This document shows positions 45,124 to 54,173 of a stretch of 64,000 nt of DNA, piece after piece. The notes under the pieces were generated by a model. It saw nothing but the letters and a program-made list of their open reading frames with translations, had not been told where the DNA came from and did not search any database. A program made the position numbers and the translations under genes. Every line of letters begins with the position of its first letter. Position 1 is the stretch's first letter. The stretch is from Gammaproteobacteria bacterium (GTDB lineage Bacteria; Pseudomonadota; Gammaproteobacteria; GCA-001735895): positions 17,122 through 81,121 of the forward strand of contig JAOTXY010000004.1 in NCBI GenBank assembly GCA_029862125.1. Reading direction: 5' to 3'.

Positions 45124-46035
45124 TTACTGTTTATGGCGCATTGCTTTGCGCGCTTCTTTTTTAGCTGCCTTTTGCGCCCGGATAACTTCAACCTCGGCCC
45201 ACTCTGCTGCGAAGGAATCGGGGGTTTCCATGCATAACCCGCCTAGTTCACCATCGCGTAGCTCTTTGATCAACAGGCGGGATACTTTTTCCAGGTCTAC
45301 CCGGCCACCGGAAACGATACAGCCGCGTTTGCGCGCTATCGCTTCCAGCAATTCGATTTCTGTTCGCGGCAGTGGCTCGATATCATAGCGCTGAACCAGG
45401 CGTTCGGGGTAGGCCTCGATAAGAAATTCGGCGACAAAACTTGCGACTTCCTGTATATCGAGCGCGGTATCGCGAATTGCACCCGTAGCGGCAAGACGAT
45501 AGCCGCTTGCCTCGTTTTCGATGTTGCCCCAGAGCATTCCAGGGGTGTCAATTAGGGTCAAATCGGATGATATTTCGATGCGCTGTTGCATGCGGGTCAG
45601 CGCCGCCTCGTTACCGGTCCTGGCAACGGAGCGGCCCGCAAGCTTGTTGATCAGGGTTGATTTACCGACATTCGGGATGCCGGCAATCATCGCGTAAATC
45701 ATCGACGACCGATTGTTGCGCTTCGGTACTAACGAACGGCATGCCGCGGGTAGCTCGAAAATGGAATCGTCGCCCGTGCTGCACACCAGTGTTTTAACCA
45801 GGTTTTGCCGTTCCAGATTGCTGATCCACGGACCCAGGCGTTCTGGATCCGATAAATCGCTCTTATTGAGCAGTTTGATACAGGGCTTATCGCGTCGCAG
45901 CTCTGCCAGCATCGGATTTTCGCTGGAACCGGGCAGACGTGCATCGAGTACTTCGATGACAAGGTCGACTTGCGGCAGGATTTTTCTAAATTCCTTGCTC
46001 GCTTTGTGCATATGGCCCGGGTACCACTGAATCAT
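45124..46035 (-). CDS. RbgA/YlqF-type circularly permuted ribosome biogenesis GTPase
   Basis: 303 residues from the ATG at 46035 (MIQWYPGHMHKASKEF), which follows AGG by six bases and matches the family start; the frame runs on upstream without meaning. The G motifs are permuted: G4 LLNKSDL first, then G1 IPNVGKSTLINKLAG and G3 LIDTPGMLW. RbgA-like GTPases act in large ribosomal subunit assembly. The C-terminus ends with a basic tail (RAQKAAKKEARKAMRHKQ). Confidence 0.9.
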   Translation of the reverse strand: MIQWYPGHMHKASKEFRKILPQVDLVIEVLDARLPGSSENPMLAELRRDKPCIKLLNKSDLSDPERLGPWISNLERQNLVKTLVCSTGDDSIFELPAACRSLVPKRNNRSSMIYAMIAGIPNVGKSTLINKLAGRSVARTGNEAALTRMQQRIEISSDLTLIDTPGMLWGNIENEASGYRLAATGAIRDTALDIQEVASFVAEFLIEAYPERLVQRYDIEPLPRTEIELLEAIARKRGCIVSGGRVDLEKVSRLLIKELRDGELGGLCMETPDSFAAEWAEVEVIRAQKAAKKEARKAMRHKQ

Positions 46036-46197
46036 GATTTGCCTGCAGTAACAAGAATCCGATATTCCGGCCGCGAGAGCTGTCCGCGGCGAAGTATTTC
46101 TACAAAAGCTTGGATCGTATCGCAAATTGAAAAAAAATACTCCGTCGGCGCCTGTTTTCCGTATTCCCAATCTGATTAAAACGTTTAAACTAGCGCC

Positions 46198-46641
46198 ATG
46201 GCTGAGATTAGGCATCGTATTGGCGTCAAAGGCAGCGCGGCGCAGGTGTACCAACTGCTGACTACCGACGAAGGACTTTCGAAATGGTGGACCACGGATA
46301 CCCGGGGTGCTGGCGAGGTGGGCTCGATTATCGAGTTTCGCTTCGGTGGCGGCGGACCTGATTTTGAAGTCATCGAGTTGATTCCGGACCGACTGGTTCG
46401 ATGGCGACATTCAGGTGAGATGCCACCGGCCTGGATGGGGTCTGAAATTCTGTTCGAGCTGGGTGAAGACAAACAGCAGACGATTCTCAACTTCAGTCAT
46501 TATAATTGGCAAAATGCGGATGAGTTCTTTGCGCATTGCAGTTCCAAATGGGGTGTTTTTATGATGAGCATAAAATCCTGTATCGAGACGGGTAGAGGTC
46601 AGCCCTACCCGGACGATGTCCCTATCGATTTCGACGAATAA
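46198..46641 (+). CDS. SRPBCC (START/AHA1-like) domain protein
   Basis: 147 residues of the helix-grip fold: HRIGVKGSAAQVYQLLTTDEGLSKWWT (partly quoted) and GSIIEFRFGGGGPDFEVIELIPDRLVRWRH (partly quoted), then FSHYNWQNADEFFAHCSSKWG. Such proteins have a hydrophobic cavity for small ligands, some acting as Hsp90 co-chaperones (AHA1). Its ligand is unknown. It is divergent from the GTPase and three bases upstream of the S4 gene. Confidence 0.85.
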   Translation: MAEIRHRIGVKGSAAQVYQLLTTDEGLSKWWTTDTRGAGEVGSIIEFRFGGGGPDFEVIELIPDRLVRWRHSGEMPPAWMGSEILFELGEDKQQTILNFSHYNWQNADEFFAHCSSKWGVFMMSIKSCIETGRGQPYPDDVPIDFDE

Positions 46642-46644
46642 TAA

Positions 46645-46881
46645 ATGAGTGATTCTGAAACTATCATCGCCGAGCTTGAATCCGAGTTTGTGGAGCTCTT
46701 CAAGATTCTAAAATTTGAAGGCCTCGCCGACAGCGGCGGCGACGCCAAGCAGGCAATTGCCGAGGGCCGGGTTAGCGTCAACGGCGAGATTGAAACCCGT
46801 AAACGCAAAAAGATTAAAGCCGGTGATCAGATCGATTTTATCGATCATCATATCGACGTAATCGCCAGGGCTGACGGCTGA
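46645..46881 (+). CDS. S4-domain RNA-binding protein (YbcJ-like)
   Basis: 78 residues. An S4 RNA-binding motif is visible: FVELFKILKFEGLADSGGDAKQAIAEGRVSVNGE written in part, then RKRKKIKAGDQIDF. Small stand-alone S4 proteins such as YbcJ bind structured RNA, possibly rRNA; targets are unknown. Co-transcribed with the SRPBCC gene, three bases apart. Confidence 0.88.
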   Translation: MSDSETIIAELESEFVELFKILKFEGLADSGGDAKQAIAEGRVSVNGEIETRKRKKIKAGDQIDFIDHHIDVIARADG

Positions 46882-46889
46882 CATTTACG

Positions 46890-46921
46890 CCCGATTTTCG
46901 GGATGACGTGTTATTTTTTTC
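46890..46921 (+). terminator. Weak terminator-like hairpin after the S4 gene
   Basis: CCCGA (46890-46894) and TCGGG (46898-46902) form a short stem with a TTT loop, followed nine bases later by a T-run (46914-46921). The stem is short and the T-run distant, so the call is tentative. Confidence 0.3.
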
Positions 46922-46979
46922 AGGCTAGAATAACCACCCTTTTCCAACCCGGCTCTGGATTTACGCTCCAGGAGGCTCG

Positions 46980-47963
46980 ATGAAATCACCTGTCGTTATC
47001 GCGACGTTTTATCGCTTTGTGCGTCTGGATAATTTTACTAAATTGCGTGACCCACTGCTGCGGGCCATGCTCGACAACCAGGTGCGTGGCACCATACTGC
47101 TGGCCGCCGAGGGTATCAACGGGACCGTCGCCGGCAAGCGCTCTTCTATTGAACTTCTGCTCGACACGCTGCGACAGGATGATCGCCTGCAGGATTTTGA
47201 TTGCAAACTGTCATTCGACGATGAAATGCCTTTTTATCGATCGCGTGTTAAATTAAAACGCGAAATCGTCACCATGGGAATCGATGACCTCGATCCTGCA
47301 AACAGGGGAACCTATGTCAGTCCCTCTGACTGGAACGAATTGATCAGCGACCCCGGGGTTACCCTGATCGATACCCGCAATGACTACGAGTCGGCGATTG
47401 GCAGTTTTGATAATGCCATACACCCAGACACCGCTTCTTTCCGCGACTTCCCTGCCTACGCGGCGCAGAACCTGAATCCGCAAGAAAATCGCAAGGTAGC
47501 AATGTTTTGCACCGGCGGTATTCGCTGCGAAAAGTCGACCGCATACTTGCGCCAACAAGGTTTTGACGAGGTTTACCATTTGCGGGGTGGCATTTTGAAG
47601 TACCTTGAAGAAGTTCCTGAAGCAGATTCTAAGTGGCACGGTGAATGTTTCGTCTTTGATAACCGGGTCAGCGTCAATCATGCGCTTGAAAAGGGTAGCT
47701 ACGACCAGTGTCATGCCTGCAGGCGACCGATTACCGATGCCGACAAGAGCAGTGAGAAGTACCAGGCGGGCGTAAGCTGCCCGGCTTGCCATGATTCCAG
47801 ATCGAGCATTGAGCGCGGCCGCTTTCGTGAGCGAGAAAAGCAGGTCCGGCTTGCGCGGGCGCGTGGCGAACAGCATATCGGCGCCGATGCGGCCGAGCAG
47901 GCCAGGCAACGCAAACTAACTAAGCTTGCCGCTAAACAGGCACAACGCAAAACTGAAAATTAA
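46980..47963 (+). CDS. trhO: tRNA uridine(34) hydroxylase TrhO (YceA family)
   Basis: 327 residues. An N-terminal domain ([18 protein letters not shown]) is followed by a rhodanese domain with [16 protein letters not shown] (active-site Cys) and [15 protein letters not shown], then a Cys-rich zinc-binding tail ([18 protein letters not shown]). TrhO hydroxylates uridine 34 of certain tRNAs using O2, the first step to 5-methoxyuridine. GGAGG precedes the ATG. It converges on the DUF2835 gene. Confidence 0.93.
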   Translation: MKSPVVIATFYRFVRLDNFTKLRDPLLRAMLDNQVRGTILLAAEGINGTVAGKRSSIELLLDTLRQDDRLQDFDCKLSFDDEMPFYRSRVKLKREIVTMGIDDLDPANRGTYVSPSDWNELISDPGVTLIDTRNDYESAIGSFDNAIHPDTASFRDFPAYAAQNLNPQENRKVAMFCTGGIRCEKSTAYLRQQGFDEVYHLRGGILKYLEEVPEADSKWHGECFVFDNRVSVNHALEKGSYDQCHACRRPITDADKSSEKYQAGVSCPACHDSRSSIERGRFREREKQVRLARARGEQHIGADAAEQARQRKLTKLAAKQAQRKTEN

Positions 47964-48178
47964 ACTTTCCGCATCTCGATGAGTTTATTATCGGTGTCTA
48001 CTTTAACGCTGAATCGACCCTGGATTCCGTCCGCCGTAACATACTTGTAGAAGTTGGCAGCGGGTAGCTGCAACTTTAGCCCACGATCCGTCTCAACCAG
48101 GATGTAACGCGCCTGGCCCTCGTAAATGGCCCGGGTTTTGCGCGCCGAAAGCGCCATATCAAATTCAAATTTGGACAT
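47960..48178 (-). CDS. DUF2835 family protein
   Basis: 72 residues: [28 protein letters not shown] (partly quoted), [22 protein letters not shown] and a final LIEMRKV. This matches DUF2835, a short gammaproteobacterial family of unknown function. Its stop overlaps trhO by four bases. Confidence 0.85.
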   Translation of the reverse strand: MSKFEFDMALSARKTRAIYEGQARYILVETDRGLKLQLPAANFYKYVTADGIQGRFSVKVDTDNKLIEMRKV

Positions 48179-48221
48179 ATTTACCTGTTATAGTGCAATT
48201 TTTGTTAGTGAACACTATCCA

Positions 48222-48914
48222 TTGAAAACCATTGGCTTAATAGGCGGCATGAGCTGGGAGAGCAGCCTGCTTTATTACCAGCTTATCAACAATGCGGTCA
48301 AACAACGCCTGGGTGGATTGCATTCGGCGCAGTTACTAATGTACAGCGTCGACTTCGCACCGATCGAAAAGCTGCAACACGTGGGAGATTGGGACGGGGC
48401 CGCAGACGTGCTGATCGATGCGGCGCGTCGACTGGAGGCGGGCGGCGCGGACTTTTTCCTGATCGGCACCAATACCATGCACCGCGTCGCCGACGATGTC
48501 TGCGCGGCCGTCAGTATCCCGTTACTGCATATCGCCGATGCCACGGCAGAAATTTTGAAGGATGACGGTGTCGAGCGTATCGGATTACTCGGCACCGCTT
48601 TTACCATGGAACTCGATTTTTATCGCAACCGCATCAGCGAACATTGCGGGATTGAAGTGCTGGTGCCTGAATTGCATGACCGGCAGATGGTACATGACAT
48701 TATTTACCAGGAGTTATGCCAGGGTCAGATTGAAGCGGAATCACGCGAGGTTTATCTCGCCATCATTGATCGCTTATGCGAACAGCACATCGATGGCGTG
48801 ATTCTAGGATGCACCGAAATTGGTTTGCTGCTGCAACCGCAACACACCGACATCAAGCTTTACGACAGCACGGCAATTCACGCGCAGCGGGCGGTAGAGC
48901 TCGCCCTGCAATAG
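48222..48914 (+). CDS. Aspartate/glutamate racemase, YgeA/EcL-DER type
   Basis: 230 residues from the TTG at 48222 (MKTIGLIGGMSWESSLLYY); no ATG or GTG fits in frame. PLP-independent Asp/Glu racemases usually use two cysteines. Here the first is replaced: GTNTMH has Thr, as in the Escherichia coli enzyme with Thr83, and the second is kept in LGCTEIGLL. In that E. coli enzyme the Thr/Cys pair limits the reaction toward one direction or L-substrates. HIADAT is a further family motif. It ends two bases before the converging ferredoxin gene. Confidence 0.9.
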   Translation: MKTIGLIGGMSWESSLLYYQLINNAVKQRLGGLHSAQLLMYSVDFAPIEKLQHVGDWDGAADVLIDAARRLEAGGADFFLIGTNTMHRVADDVCAAVSIPLLHIADATAEILKDDGVERIGLLGTAFTMELDFYRNRISEHCGIEVLVPELHDRQMVHDIIYQELCQGQIEAESREVYLAIIDRLCEQHIDGVILGCTEIGLLLQPQHTDIKLYDSTAIHAQRAVELALQ

Positions 48915-48915
48915 T

Positions 48916-49218
48916 TTAATCTTGCGGAAATTCAGGCTCGATTAGTTCGATAGTAAGATCCGAAGTCGCATATGCGCTGCAAAATAATACATAGCCTGCT
49001 TCAGCTTGAGCTGTGCTAATGGCATCGGGCAGCCCTGCCGGATACTGAATTTCACCCTGGCGCAGCTTGCCCATGCAGGAGCCACATTGCCCGCTGCGAC
49101 AACTATAGGAAATCAGGATATTGGCCTGATGAGCGGCCGCAAGAACGGACTGCTGCACAGGACAGGCGAAACTTTCACCCGACGGCAATACCGTGACGTG
49201 ATGAATCGTTTCCGAGAT
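48916..49218 (-). CDS. [2Fe-2S] plant-type ferredoxin, possibly with a non-standard start
   Basis: About 100 residues. The cluster cysteines are in SCRSGQCGSCMG (CX4CX2C) and LFCSAYA. The fold resembles the N-terminal ferredoxin domain of CDP-6-deoxy-glucoseen reductase-like proteins, but no reductase follows. The usual first strand (ETIHHVTVLPSGESF) is encoded upstream of the only standard start, the TTG at 49188, so that TTG would remove it. The frame is open up to an ATC at 49218, four bases after the parA stop. An ATC start (or ATT at 49206), a coupling mechanism or an error is needed to keep the strand. Confidence 0.75.
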   Translation of the reverse strand: MSETIHHVTVLPSGESFACPVQQSVLAAAHQANILISYSCRSGQCGSCMGKLRQGEIQYPAGLPDAISTAQAEAGYVLFCSAYATSDLTIELIEPEFPQD

Positions 49219-49222
49219 GGAT

Positions 49223-49867
49223 TCAGCCCAACGGCTGGCTGCGCTTGCTCTTTAGCCAGCGGATAATCGGTTCCCATTGATCCAGATCTTTACGCACCGA
49301 GTAGGGAGCGAGCTCAAAAATACCCAGTCCGCGTTCCGCGGCACGCACATAGTTCTGGGTCTCCCGCAGCACGCTGATAAAAGGTGCTTTACGGACCTTG
49401 CGCAGGTAAGTATCGAGTTGATGATAGATGTTGTAATTTTCGCGGCAGCGGTTGGCAATCAGCGCGACCCTGGCTTCCTTGCGCGCAACGCGGCCGTTAT
49501 CCAGCACTTTCTGGATGAAAGGGGTCGCTGCCCGCATATCAATCGGCGAGGGTAGAACCGGGATAATAATGCTTTGCGCGCGCCGTAAATTGTCGCTTAA
49601 TTCCCTGCCGTGAACCGCGGCCGGCGTATCGTATACAACATAATCGGCACTCCTGGGCACGCGGAAATGGCCGGCGGAACCATCGACTCCGGTTATTGAG
49701 CTGCGCCCGCTGGGTCGTGCCGACAGCCATTCAAGACTGGAGGCCTGTGGATCAAGATCCACCAGCATGACCTTGTTCCCCTGCGCGGCATAGTAGCTTG
49801 CTATGCTGGTTGCAACCGTACTTTTTCCCGAGCCGCCCTTAGAATTCAACACCATGATTGAGCGCAT
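49223..49867 (-). CDS. Orphan ParA-family ATPase
   Basis: 214 residues. Deviant Walker A KGGSGKSTVATSIASYY is followed by VMLVDLDPQASSLEWLS and a Walker A'/B-like VVYDTPAA. It lacks an N-terminal HTH, so is the short ParA type used to position plasmids, chemoreceptor arrays or other cargo. No parB lies beside it. It lies between ubiD and the ferredoxin, all on the minus strand, with the ferredoxin only four bases after it. Cargo unknown. Confidence 0.88.
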   Translation of the reverse strand: MRSIMVLNSKGGSGKSTVATSIASYYAAQGNKVMLVDLDPQASSLEWLSARPSGRSSITGVDGSAGHFRVPRSADYVVYDTPAAVHGRELSDNLRRAQSIIIPVLPSPIDMRAATPFIQKVLDNGRVARKEARVALIANRCRENYNIYHQLDTYLRKVRKAPFISVLRETQNYVRAAERGLGIFELAPYSVRKDLDQWEPIIRWLKSKRSQPLG

Positions 49868-49941
49868 GTTCCCTCCGATTCCGTTGGTTATTCCGAGTTT
49901 CGATTATCGTTGAATTTCTACAGCGGTGCAAAATAATGGCG

Positions 49942-51408
49942 TCAATCGAGTCCCAGTTCAGTCCAGATCCGATCTACCTTGTCCACTATTTCGGGGGACA
50001 TGGTAATCGGCTCGCCCCACTCTCGGTCAGTTTCACCAGCCAGCTTGTTAGTCGCATCGAGACCCATTTTTGACCCCAGGCCGGATACCGGGGATGCAAA
50101 ATCGAGATAATCAATGGGTGTATTTTCAACCAGCGTAATATCGCGCGCCGGATCGGTGCGGGTTGAAATGGCCCAGATAACATCTTCCCAGCTGCGCGCG
50201 TCAATGTCATCGTCGACCACGATGACAAACTTGGTATACATGAACTGGCGCAAAAACGACCAGACGCCCATCATGATGCGCTTGGCATGGCCGGGGTACT
50301 GCTTTTTGATACTGACGATCGCAACCCGATAGGAGCATCCTTCCGCGGGTAAATAAAAATCGACAATTTCAGGAAACTGTTTTTGCAATATCGGGATGAA
50401 GACTTCGTTAAGAGCAAGCCCGAGCACCGATGGTTCATCGGGTGGCCGACCTGTATAAGTACTGTGATATATCGGGTTTTTACGCATGCTCATCGCCTCG
50501 ACCGTAAACACCGGGAAATTTTCGACCTCGTTGTAGTAGCCGGTGTGATCGCCAAAGGGTCCTTCTGCGGCTACATCATCGGCATATATATGGCCTTCGA
50601 GTACGATTTCTGCGAGTGCCGGAATTTCCAGGTCAGAAAGCAGTGAGCGCGTTACTTCGGTTTTTGAACCTCGCAGCAGTCCGGCGAAAGCATATTCGGC
50701 CAGGGCATCCGGAATGGGCGTTACTGCAGCGAGGATAGTGGCGGGATCACAACCCAGTACCACTGAAACCGGAAACGGGTCGTCGCCTTTTTGCTGGCGC
50801 CATTCCTGGTAATCGAGCGCCCCGCCACGGTGCGATAACCAGCGCATTATCAGGCGGTTGCGGCCGATCAATTGCTGACGGTAGATACCCAGGTTTTGGC
50901 GTTGTTTTGAGGGTCCCCGGGTGGTGACAAGACCCCAGGTGATCAGTGGTGCAGCATCGCCTGGCCAACAGGTCTGGACTGGCAACATGCTTAGATCGAC
51001 TTCGTCACCGTGAAACTGGATTTCCTGACATTTGCCGCCTTTAACAAGTTTCGGCGACATATCGAGGATTTTTTTGTAAATTGGCAGCGTTTTCATCGCA
51101 TCTTTGAATCCTTTCGGCGGCGCTGGTTCCTTCAAGAAGGCCAATAATTTACCGACTTCGCGTAACGAAGTCGCGTTGTCTTCTCCAAGTGCGAGTGCAA
51201 CACGATGCTCGGTACCAAACAGGTTCGACAGTAACGGAATCTTGCTGCCGCCAGGTTGCTCGAACAGCAGCGCCGGCCCACCGGCCTGCAGGACCCGGGC
51301 GGAAATTTCGGTAATTTCAAGATCGGGGGAGACCGACTTGTTAATGCGTTTTAATTCGCCACCCTGCTCCAGCTGGTCGATAAAACCTCGCAGATCCCGG
51401 TATTCCAT
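49942..51408 (-). CDS. ubiD: 4-hydroxy-3-polyprenylbenzoate decarboxylase
   Basis: 488 residues, full length for UbiD, which removes CO2 from 3-octaprenyl-4-hydroxybenzoate with prenylated FMN. Segments [18 protein letters not shown] at the N-terminus, [38 protein letters not shown] (partly quoted) and [18 protein letters not shown] are diagnostic. It follows the SH3 membrane gene by one base in transcript order upstream and supports the ubiE/J/B pathway. No ubiX in the window. Confidence 0.95.
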   Translation of the reverse strand: MEYRDLRGFIDQLEQGGELKRINKSVSPDLEITEISARVLQAGGPALLFEQPGGSKIPLLSNLFGTEHRVALALGEDNATSLREVGKLLAFLKEPAPPKGFKDAMKTLPIYKKILDMSPKLVKGGKCQEIQFHGDEVDLSMLPVQTCWPGDAAPLITWGLVTTRGPSKQRQNLGIYRQQLIGRNRLIMRWLSHRGGALDYQEWRQQKGDDPFPVSVVLGCDPATILAAVTPIPDALAEYAFAGLLRGSKTEVTRSLLSDLEIPALAEIVLEGHIYADDVAAEGPFGDHTGYYNEVENFPVFTVEAMSMRKNPIYHSTYTGRPPDEPSVLGLALNEVFIPILQKQFPEIVDFYLPAEGCSYRVAIVSIKKQYPGHAKRIMMGVWSFLRQFMYTKFVIVVDDDIDARSWEDVIWAISTRTDPARDITLVENTPIDYLDFASPVSGLGSKMGLDATNKLAGETDREWGEPITMSPEIVDKVDRIWTELGLD

Positions 51409-52077
51409 TTACCAGATCTTGATGCCGTGGAATTTTCTTTTGATACGGGTTTCAATAACTATTTTGCTTACCAGGAAGCTCAAAATTATGATGGCAATAA
51501 TGATCGGAACTATGATTGTCCAGTAGCGTAGGAAAGTATCGCTTAAAACAAACCAGGCCGGCGCACTATCCTCGTCTTTGAGATCGATTTCGCGTTGTTT
51601 TGCTGCAACTTCCTTTTGCAGTCCTGCGATGGATTCGGTCGCCGTTTGTTTCTCTTCTTCCAGTTGATCTATTTTTCCAACCAGCTCATCCATATCCTTT
51701 TCATACTGGTCGATAACAGCCTTGCTATTGGCAAACTTTTCAATTTCGGCGGTGAGGCCTTCGGTCTTCTGCAGCTCGTCCCGATACAATATATTGAAAG
51801 TCGGTTTGGTTACCAGGAAGCCACGCTTTACCCATCCCCTGGTGCCATCAGGAGCGGTTACCAGGGCGTAGGGGCCCTGGATCTGTTCGATTTTGAGTAA
51901 ATCGCCAGATTGCAGTAACTTGAGAACCTGGCTCGATGAATTCGCATTCGCGTATAGCGACAATCGCAACTGGTCGGTCACGTACTGATTGTCTGTATCC
52001 TGATCACTCGCATCCTGTGCCGATATCAGCGCACAGTAAAACACCAGGGTCAAACCCAGAAAAATTCTTTTTGTCAT
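51409..52077 (-). CDS. TIGR04211-type SH3 and membrane-anchor protein
   Basis: 222 residues. A signal peptide (ending LISAQ) leads into a bacterial SH3 domain (DQLRLSLYANANSSSQVLKLL, GWVKRGFLV), then a coiled coil (EKDMDELVGKIDQLEEEKQT) and a C-terminal membrane helix (YWTIIVPIIIAIIILSFLV). This is the TIGR04211 or YgiM arrangement of a periplasmic SH3 domain held in the inner membrane. Function unknown. It is four bases after prlC. Confidence 0.88.
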   Translation of the reverse strand: MTKRIFLGLTLVFYCALISAQDASDQDTDNQYVTDQLRLSLYANANSSSQVLKLLQSGDLLKIEQIQGPYALVTAPDGTRGWVKRGFLVTKPTFNILYRDELQKTEGLTAEIEKFANSKAVIDQYEKDMDELVGKIDQLEEEKQTATESIAGLQKEVAAKQREIDLKDEDSAPAWFVLSDTFLRYWTIIVPIIIAIIILSFLVSKIVIETRIKRKFHGIKIW

Positions 52078-52080
52078 TAG

Positions 52081-54117
52081 TTAGCCAATTCCACTATGCC
52101 TTAATAATGCATCGATTTCCGGTTCGCGCCCACGAAAACAACGAAAGGACTCCATTGCGGGACGTGAGCCGCCCTGTTCAAGCACGCACTGCAGAAATCT
52201 TTGCCCGGTTTCAGGATTGAATATTCCTTCTTCTTCAAATACAGCAAAAGCGTCGGCGGATAAGACCTCGGCCCATTTGTAGCTATAGTAACCTGCCGCA
52301 TACCCGCCTGCAAAAATATGTGAAAAACTGTTCTGAAAACGATTGATAGCCGGTGTTTTTACGACCGCAACCTCGGACCGAACCTGGTCGAGAATCGCCT
52401 GGATCTCCCCAGCCGAGGTTATTTTGAGCTCTTGATGAAGCCGAATATCAAACAGGGCAAACTCTATCTGGCGCAACATCTGCAAGGCACTTTGAAAGTT
52501 CCTGCTGTCAAGCATGCGATTATAGAGGTCATCCGGCAACGGTTCGTCTGTTTGGTAATGGCGGGCAAACAGGTTCAGCGCCTCGCGTTCCCAGCAAAAG
52601 TTCTCCATGAATTGACTCGGTAATTCAACCGCATCCCATTCGACACCATTAATTCCGGCTACATCCGGTACATCCACCCGGGTCAGCATATGGTGGAGTC
52701 CATGGCCGAATTCATGAAACAGCGTAATTACCTCGTCATGGGTGAAAAGCGCTGCTTCATCTCCCAAAGGAGGTGTCAAATTACAGGTTAGATAGGCAAC
52801 GGGTAATTGAATATTGCCGTCGATACGATAGCGATTAACGCACTCATCCATCCAGGCCCCGCCACGCTTGTTCTCGCGCGCATACAGGTCGAGGAAAAAC
52901 TGCCCGATCACCTCACCCTGTTGATTTGCTATCTGGTAAAAACTAACCGTCTCATCCCAGGTATCTATACCGGTTTCGATTCTCGATATATCAACCCGGT
53001 AAAGCCTGGCGACGATATCGAACAATCCCTTGATAACCCGTCCTTCTGAAAAGTAGGGCTTCAGGTCTTCATCGGAAATCTGGTAGCGGTGTTGTTTAAG
53101 CTTTTCACTGTAATAAGCATAATCCCATGCCTCGAGTTCACCGACAAACCCCAACGACTCGGCAAAAGCCTGGCGCTCATTAACTTCGTCGATGGCGGTT
53201 GGTTGCGAACGCCGGGCAAGGTCGTTGAGAAAGTCGACCACCTGCTTTACATCTGCCGCCATCTTGGTTTCGAGTGAGTACTCGGCATAGTGGCTAAAAC
53301 CGAGGATATCGGCCTTTTCCTGTCTTTTAGCGACAATTTCGACCATTATGGCGGCATTATCCCAGATTTTATCGGTAATGCCCTGGTCCGATGCACGCGT
53401 CGCATAGGCCTCGTAAACGGCCCTGCGTAAATCCCGGTTATCCGCATAGGTGATCACGGCGAGATAGCAGGGCATATCCAGCGTTACCCGATAGCCGGTT
53501 AGCTCTTTTTGCTCGGCTAATTGCTTTAGCATTGCCAGGGCGTATTGGGGCAGTCCCTGTAATTCGGCCTCATCCCCGGTGAGGTATTGCCAGGCCTGTG
53601 TGGCATCGAGCAGATTGTTTTCGAACCTGGATTGCAGTTCAGATAAATCCTTTTGCAATTGCTGATAACGGGCCCGGTCTTTCCCCTCAAGCTCTACCCC
53701 GCCCAGGCGAAAATGCTTTAATGCATCGGTTATGGCTTTCTGTTGTGCCGGGCTGAATTCATCAAATAAGGCAGATGCGGCGATATCACGATATCCCTGG
53801 TACAGGTCGTGATTCTGGCTGATTTCGGTTGAATATTCGCTCAGCAAGGGCAGACACTTGTTGTACGCATCCCGCATGTCCGGGCTGCTTTTTACCGAAT
53901 TCAGGTGCCTCACCGGCGACCATGCCTTGTCGAGTCGATCCCCCATCAGTTCCAATGGCTTGATCAGGTTATCCCAGCTCGGTTCCGGCTGCTTGGTTAA
54001 CTGTGATACCGCATTACGGTTTTCATTGATCAGCTGTTTGATTGCAGGCTCGATCATGTCGGGTTTTATTTTGCTGAAGGCCGGCAATATCCCGGGTTCG
54101 AGTAACGGATTGGTCAA
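52081..54117 (-). CDS. prlC: Oligopeptidase A (M3 family)
   Basis: 678 residues. The zinc site HEFGHGLHHML (HExxH) and the downstream Glu in EFDAV-like WDAVELPSQFMENF region place it in the M3 thimet oligopeptidases. FTHDEVITLFHEFGHGLHH is typical. It degrades short peptides, including signal-peptide fragments, in the cytoplasm. Length is as expected. Confidence 0.96.
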   Translation of the reverse strand: MTNPLLEPGILPAFSKIKPDMIEPAIKQLINENRNAVSQLTKQPEPSWDNLIKPLELMGDRLDKAWSPVRHLNSVKSSPDMRDAYNKCLPLLSEYSTEISQNHDLYQGYRDIAASALFDEFSPAQQKAITDALKHFRLGGVELEGKDRARYQQLQKDLSELQSRFENNLLDATQAWQYLTGDEAELQGLPQYALAMLKQLAEQKELTGYRVTLDMPCYLAVITYADNRDLRRAVYEAYATRASDQGITDKIWDNAAIMVEIVAKRQEKADILGFSHYAEYSLETKMAADVKQVVDFLNDLARRSQPTAIDEVNERQAFAESLGFVGELEAWDYAYYSEKLKQHRYQISDEDLKPYFSEGRVIKGLFDIVARLYRVDISRIETGIDTWDETVSFYQIANQQGEVIGQFFLDLYARENKRGGAWMDECVNRYRIDGNIQLPVAYLTCNLTPPLGDEAALFTHDEVITLFHEFGHGLHHMLTRVDVPDVAGINGVEWDAVELPSQFMENFCWEREALNLFARHYQTDEPLPDDLYNRMLDSRNFQSALQMLRQIEFALFDIRLHQELKITSAGEIQAILDQVRSEVAVVKTPAINRFQNSFSHIFAGGYAAGYYSYKWAEVLSADAFAVFEEEGIFNPETGQRFLQCVLEQGGSRPAMESFRCFRGREPEIDALLRHSGIG

Positions 54118-54173
54118 GGTTGAGCCATTAGGTTTGTCTAAAGCCCGCTAGTCTACTCAACTAGAGAATGCAT

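Noticed and set aside
45124..46410. Long GTPase frame including 125 extra N-terminal residues
   Set aside because: The extension is low-complexity and lies over the start of the divergent SRPBCC gene; the MIQWYPGH start at 46035 has a ribosome-binding site.
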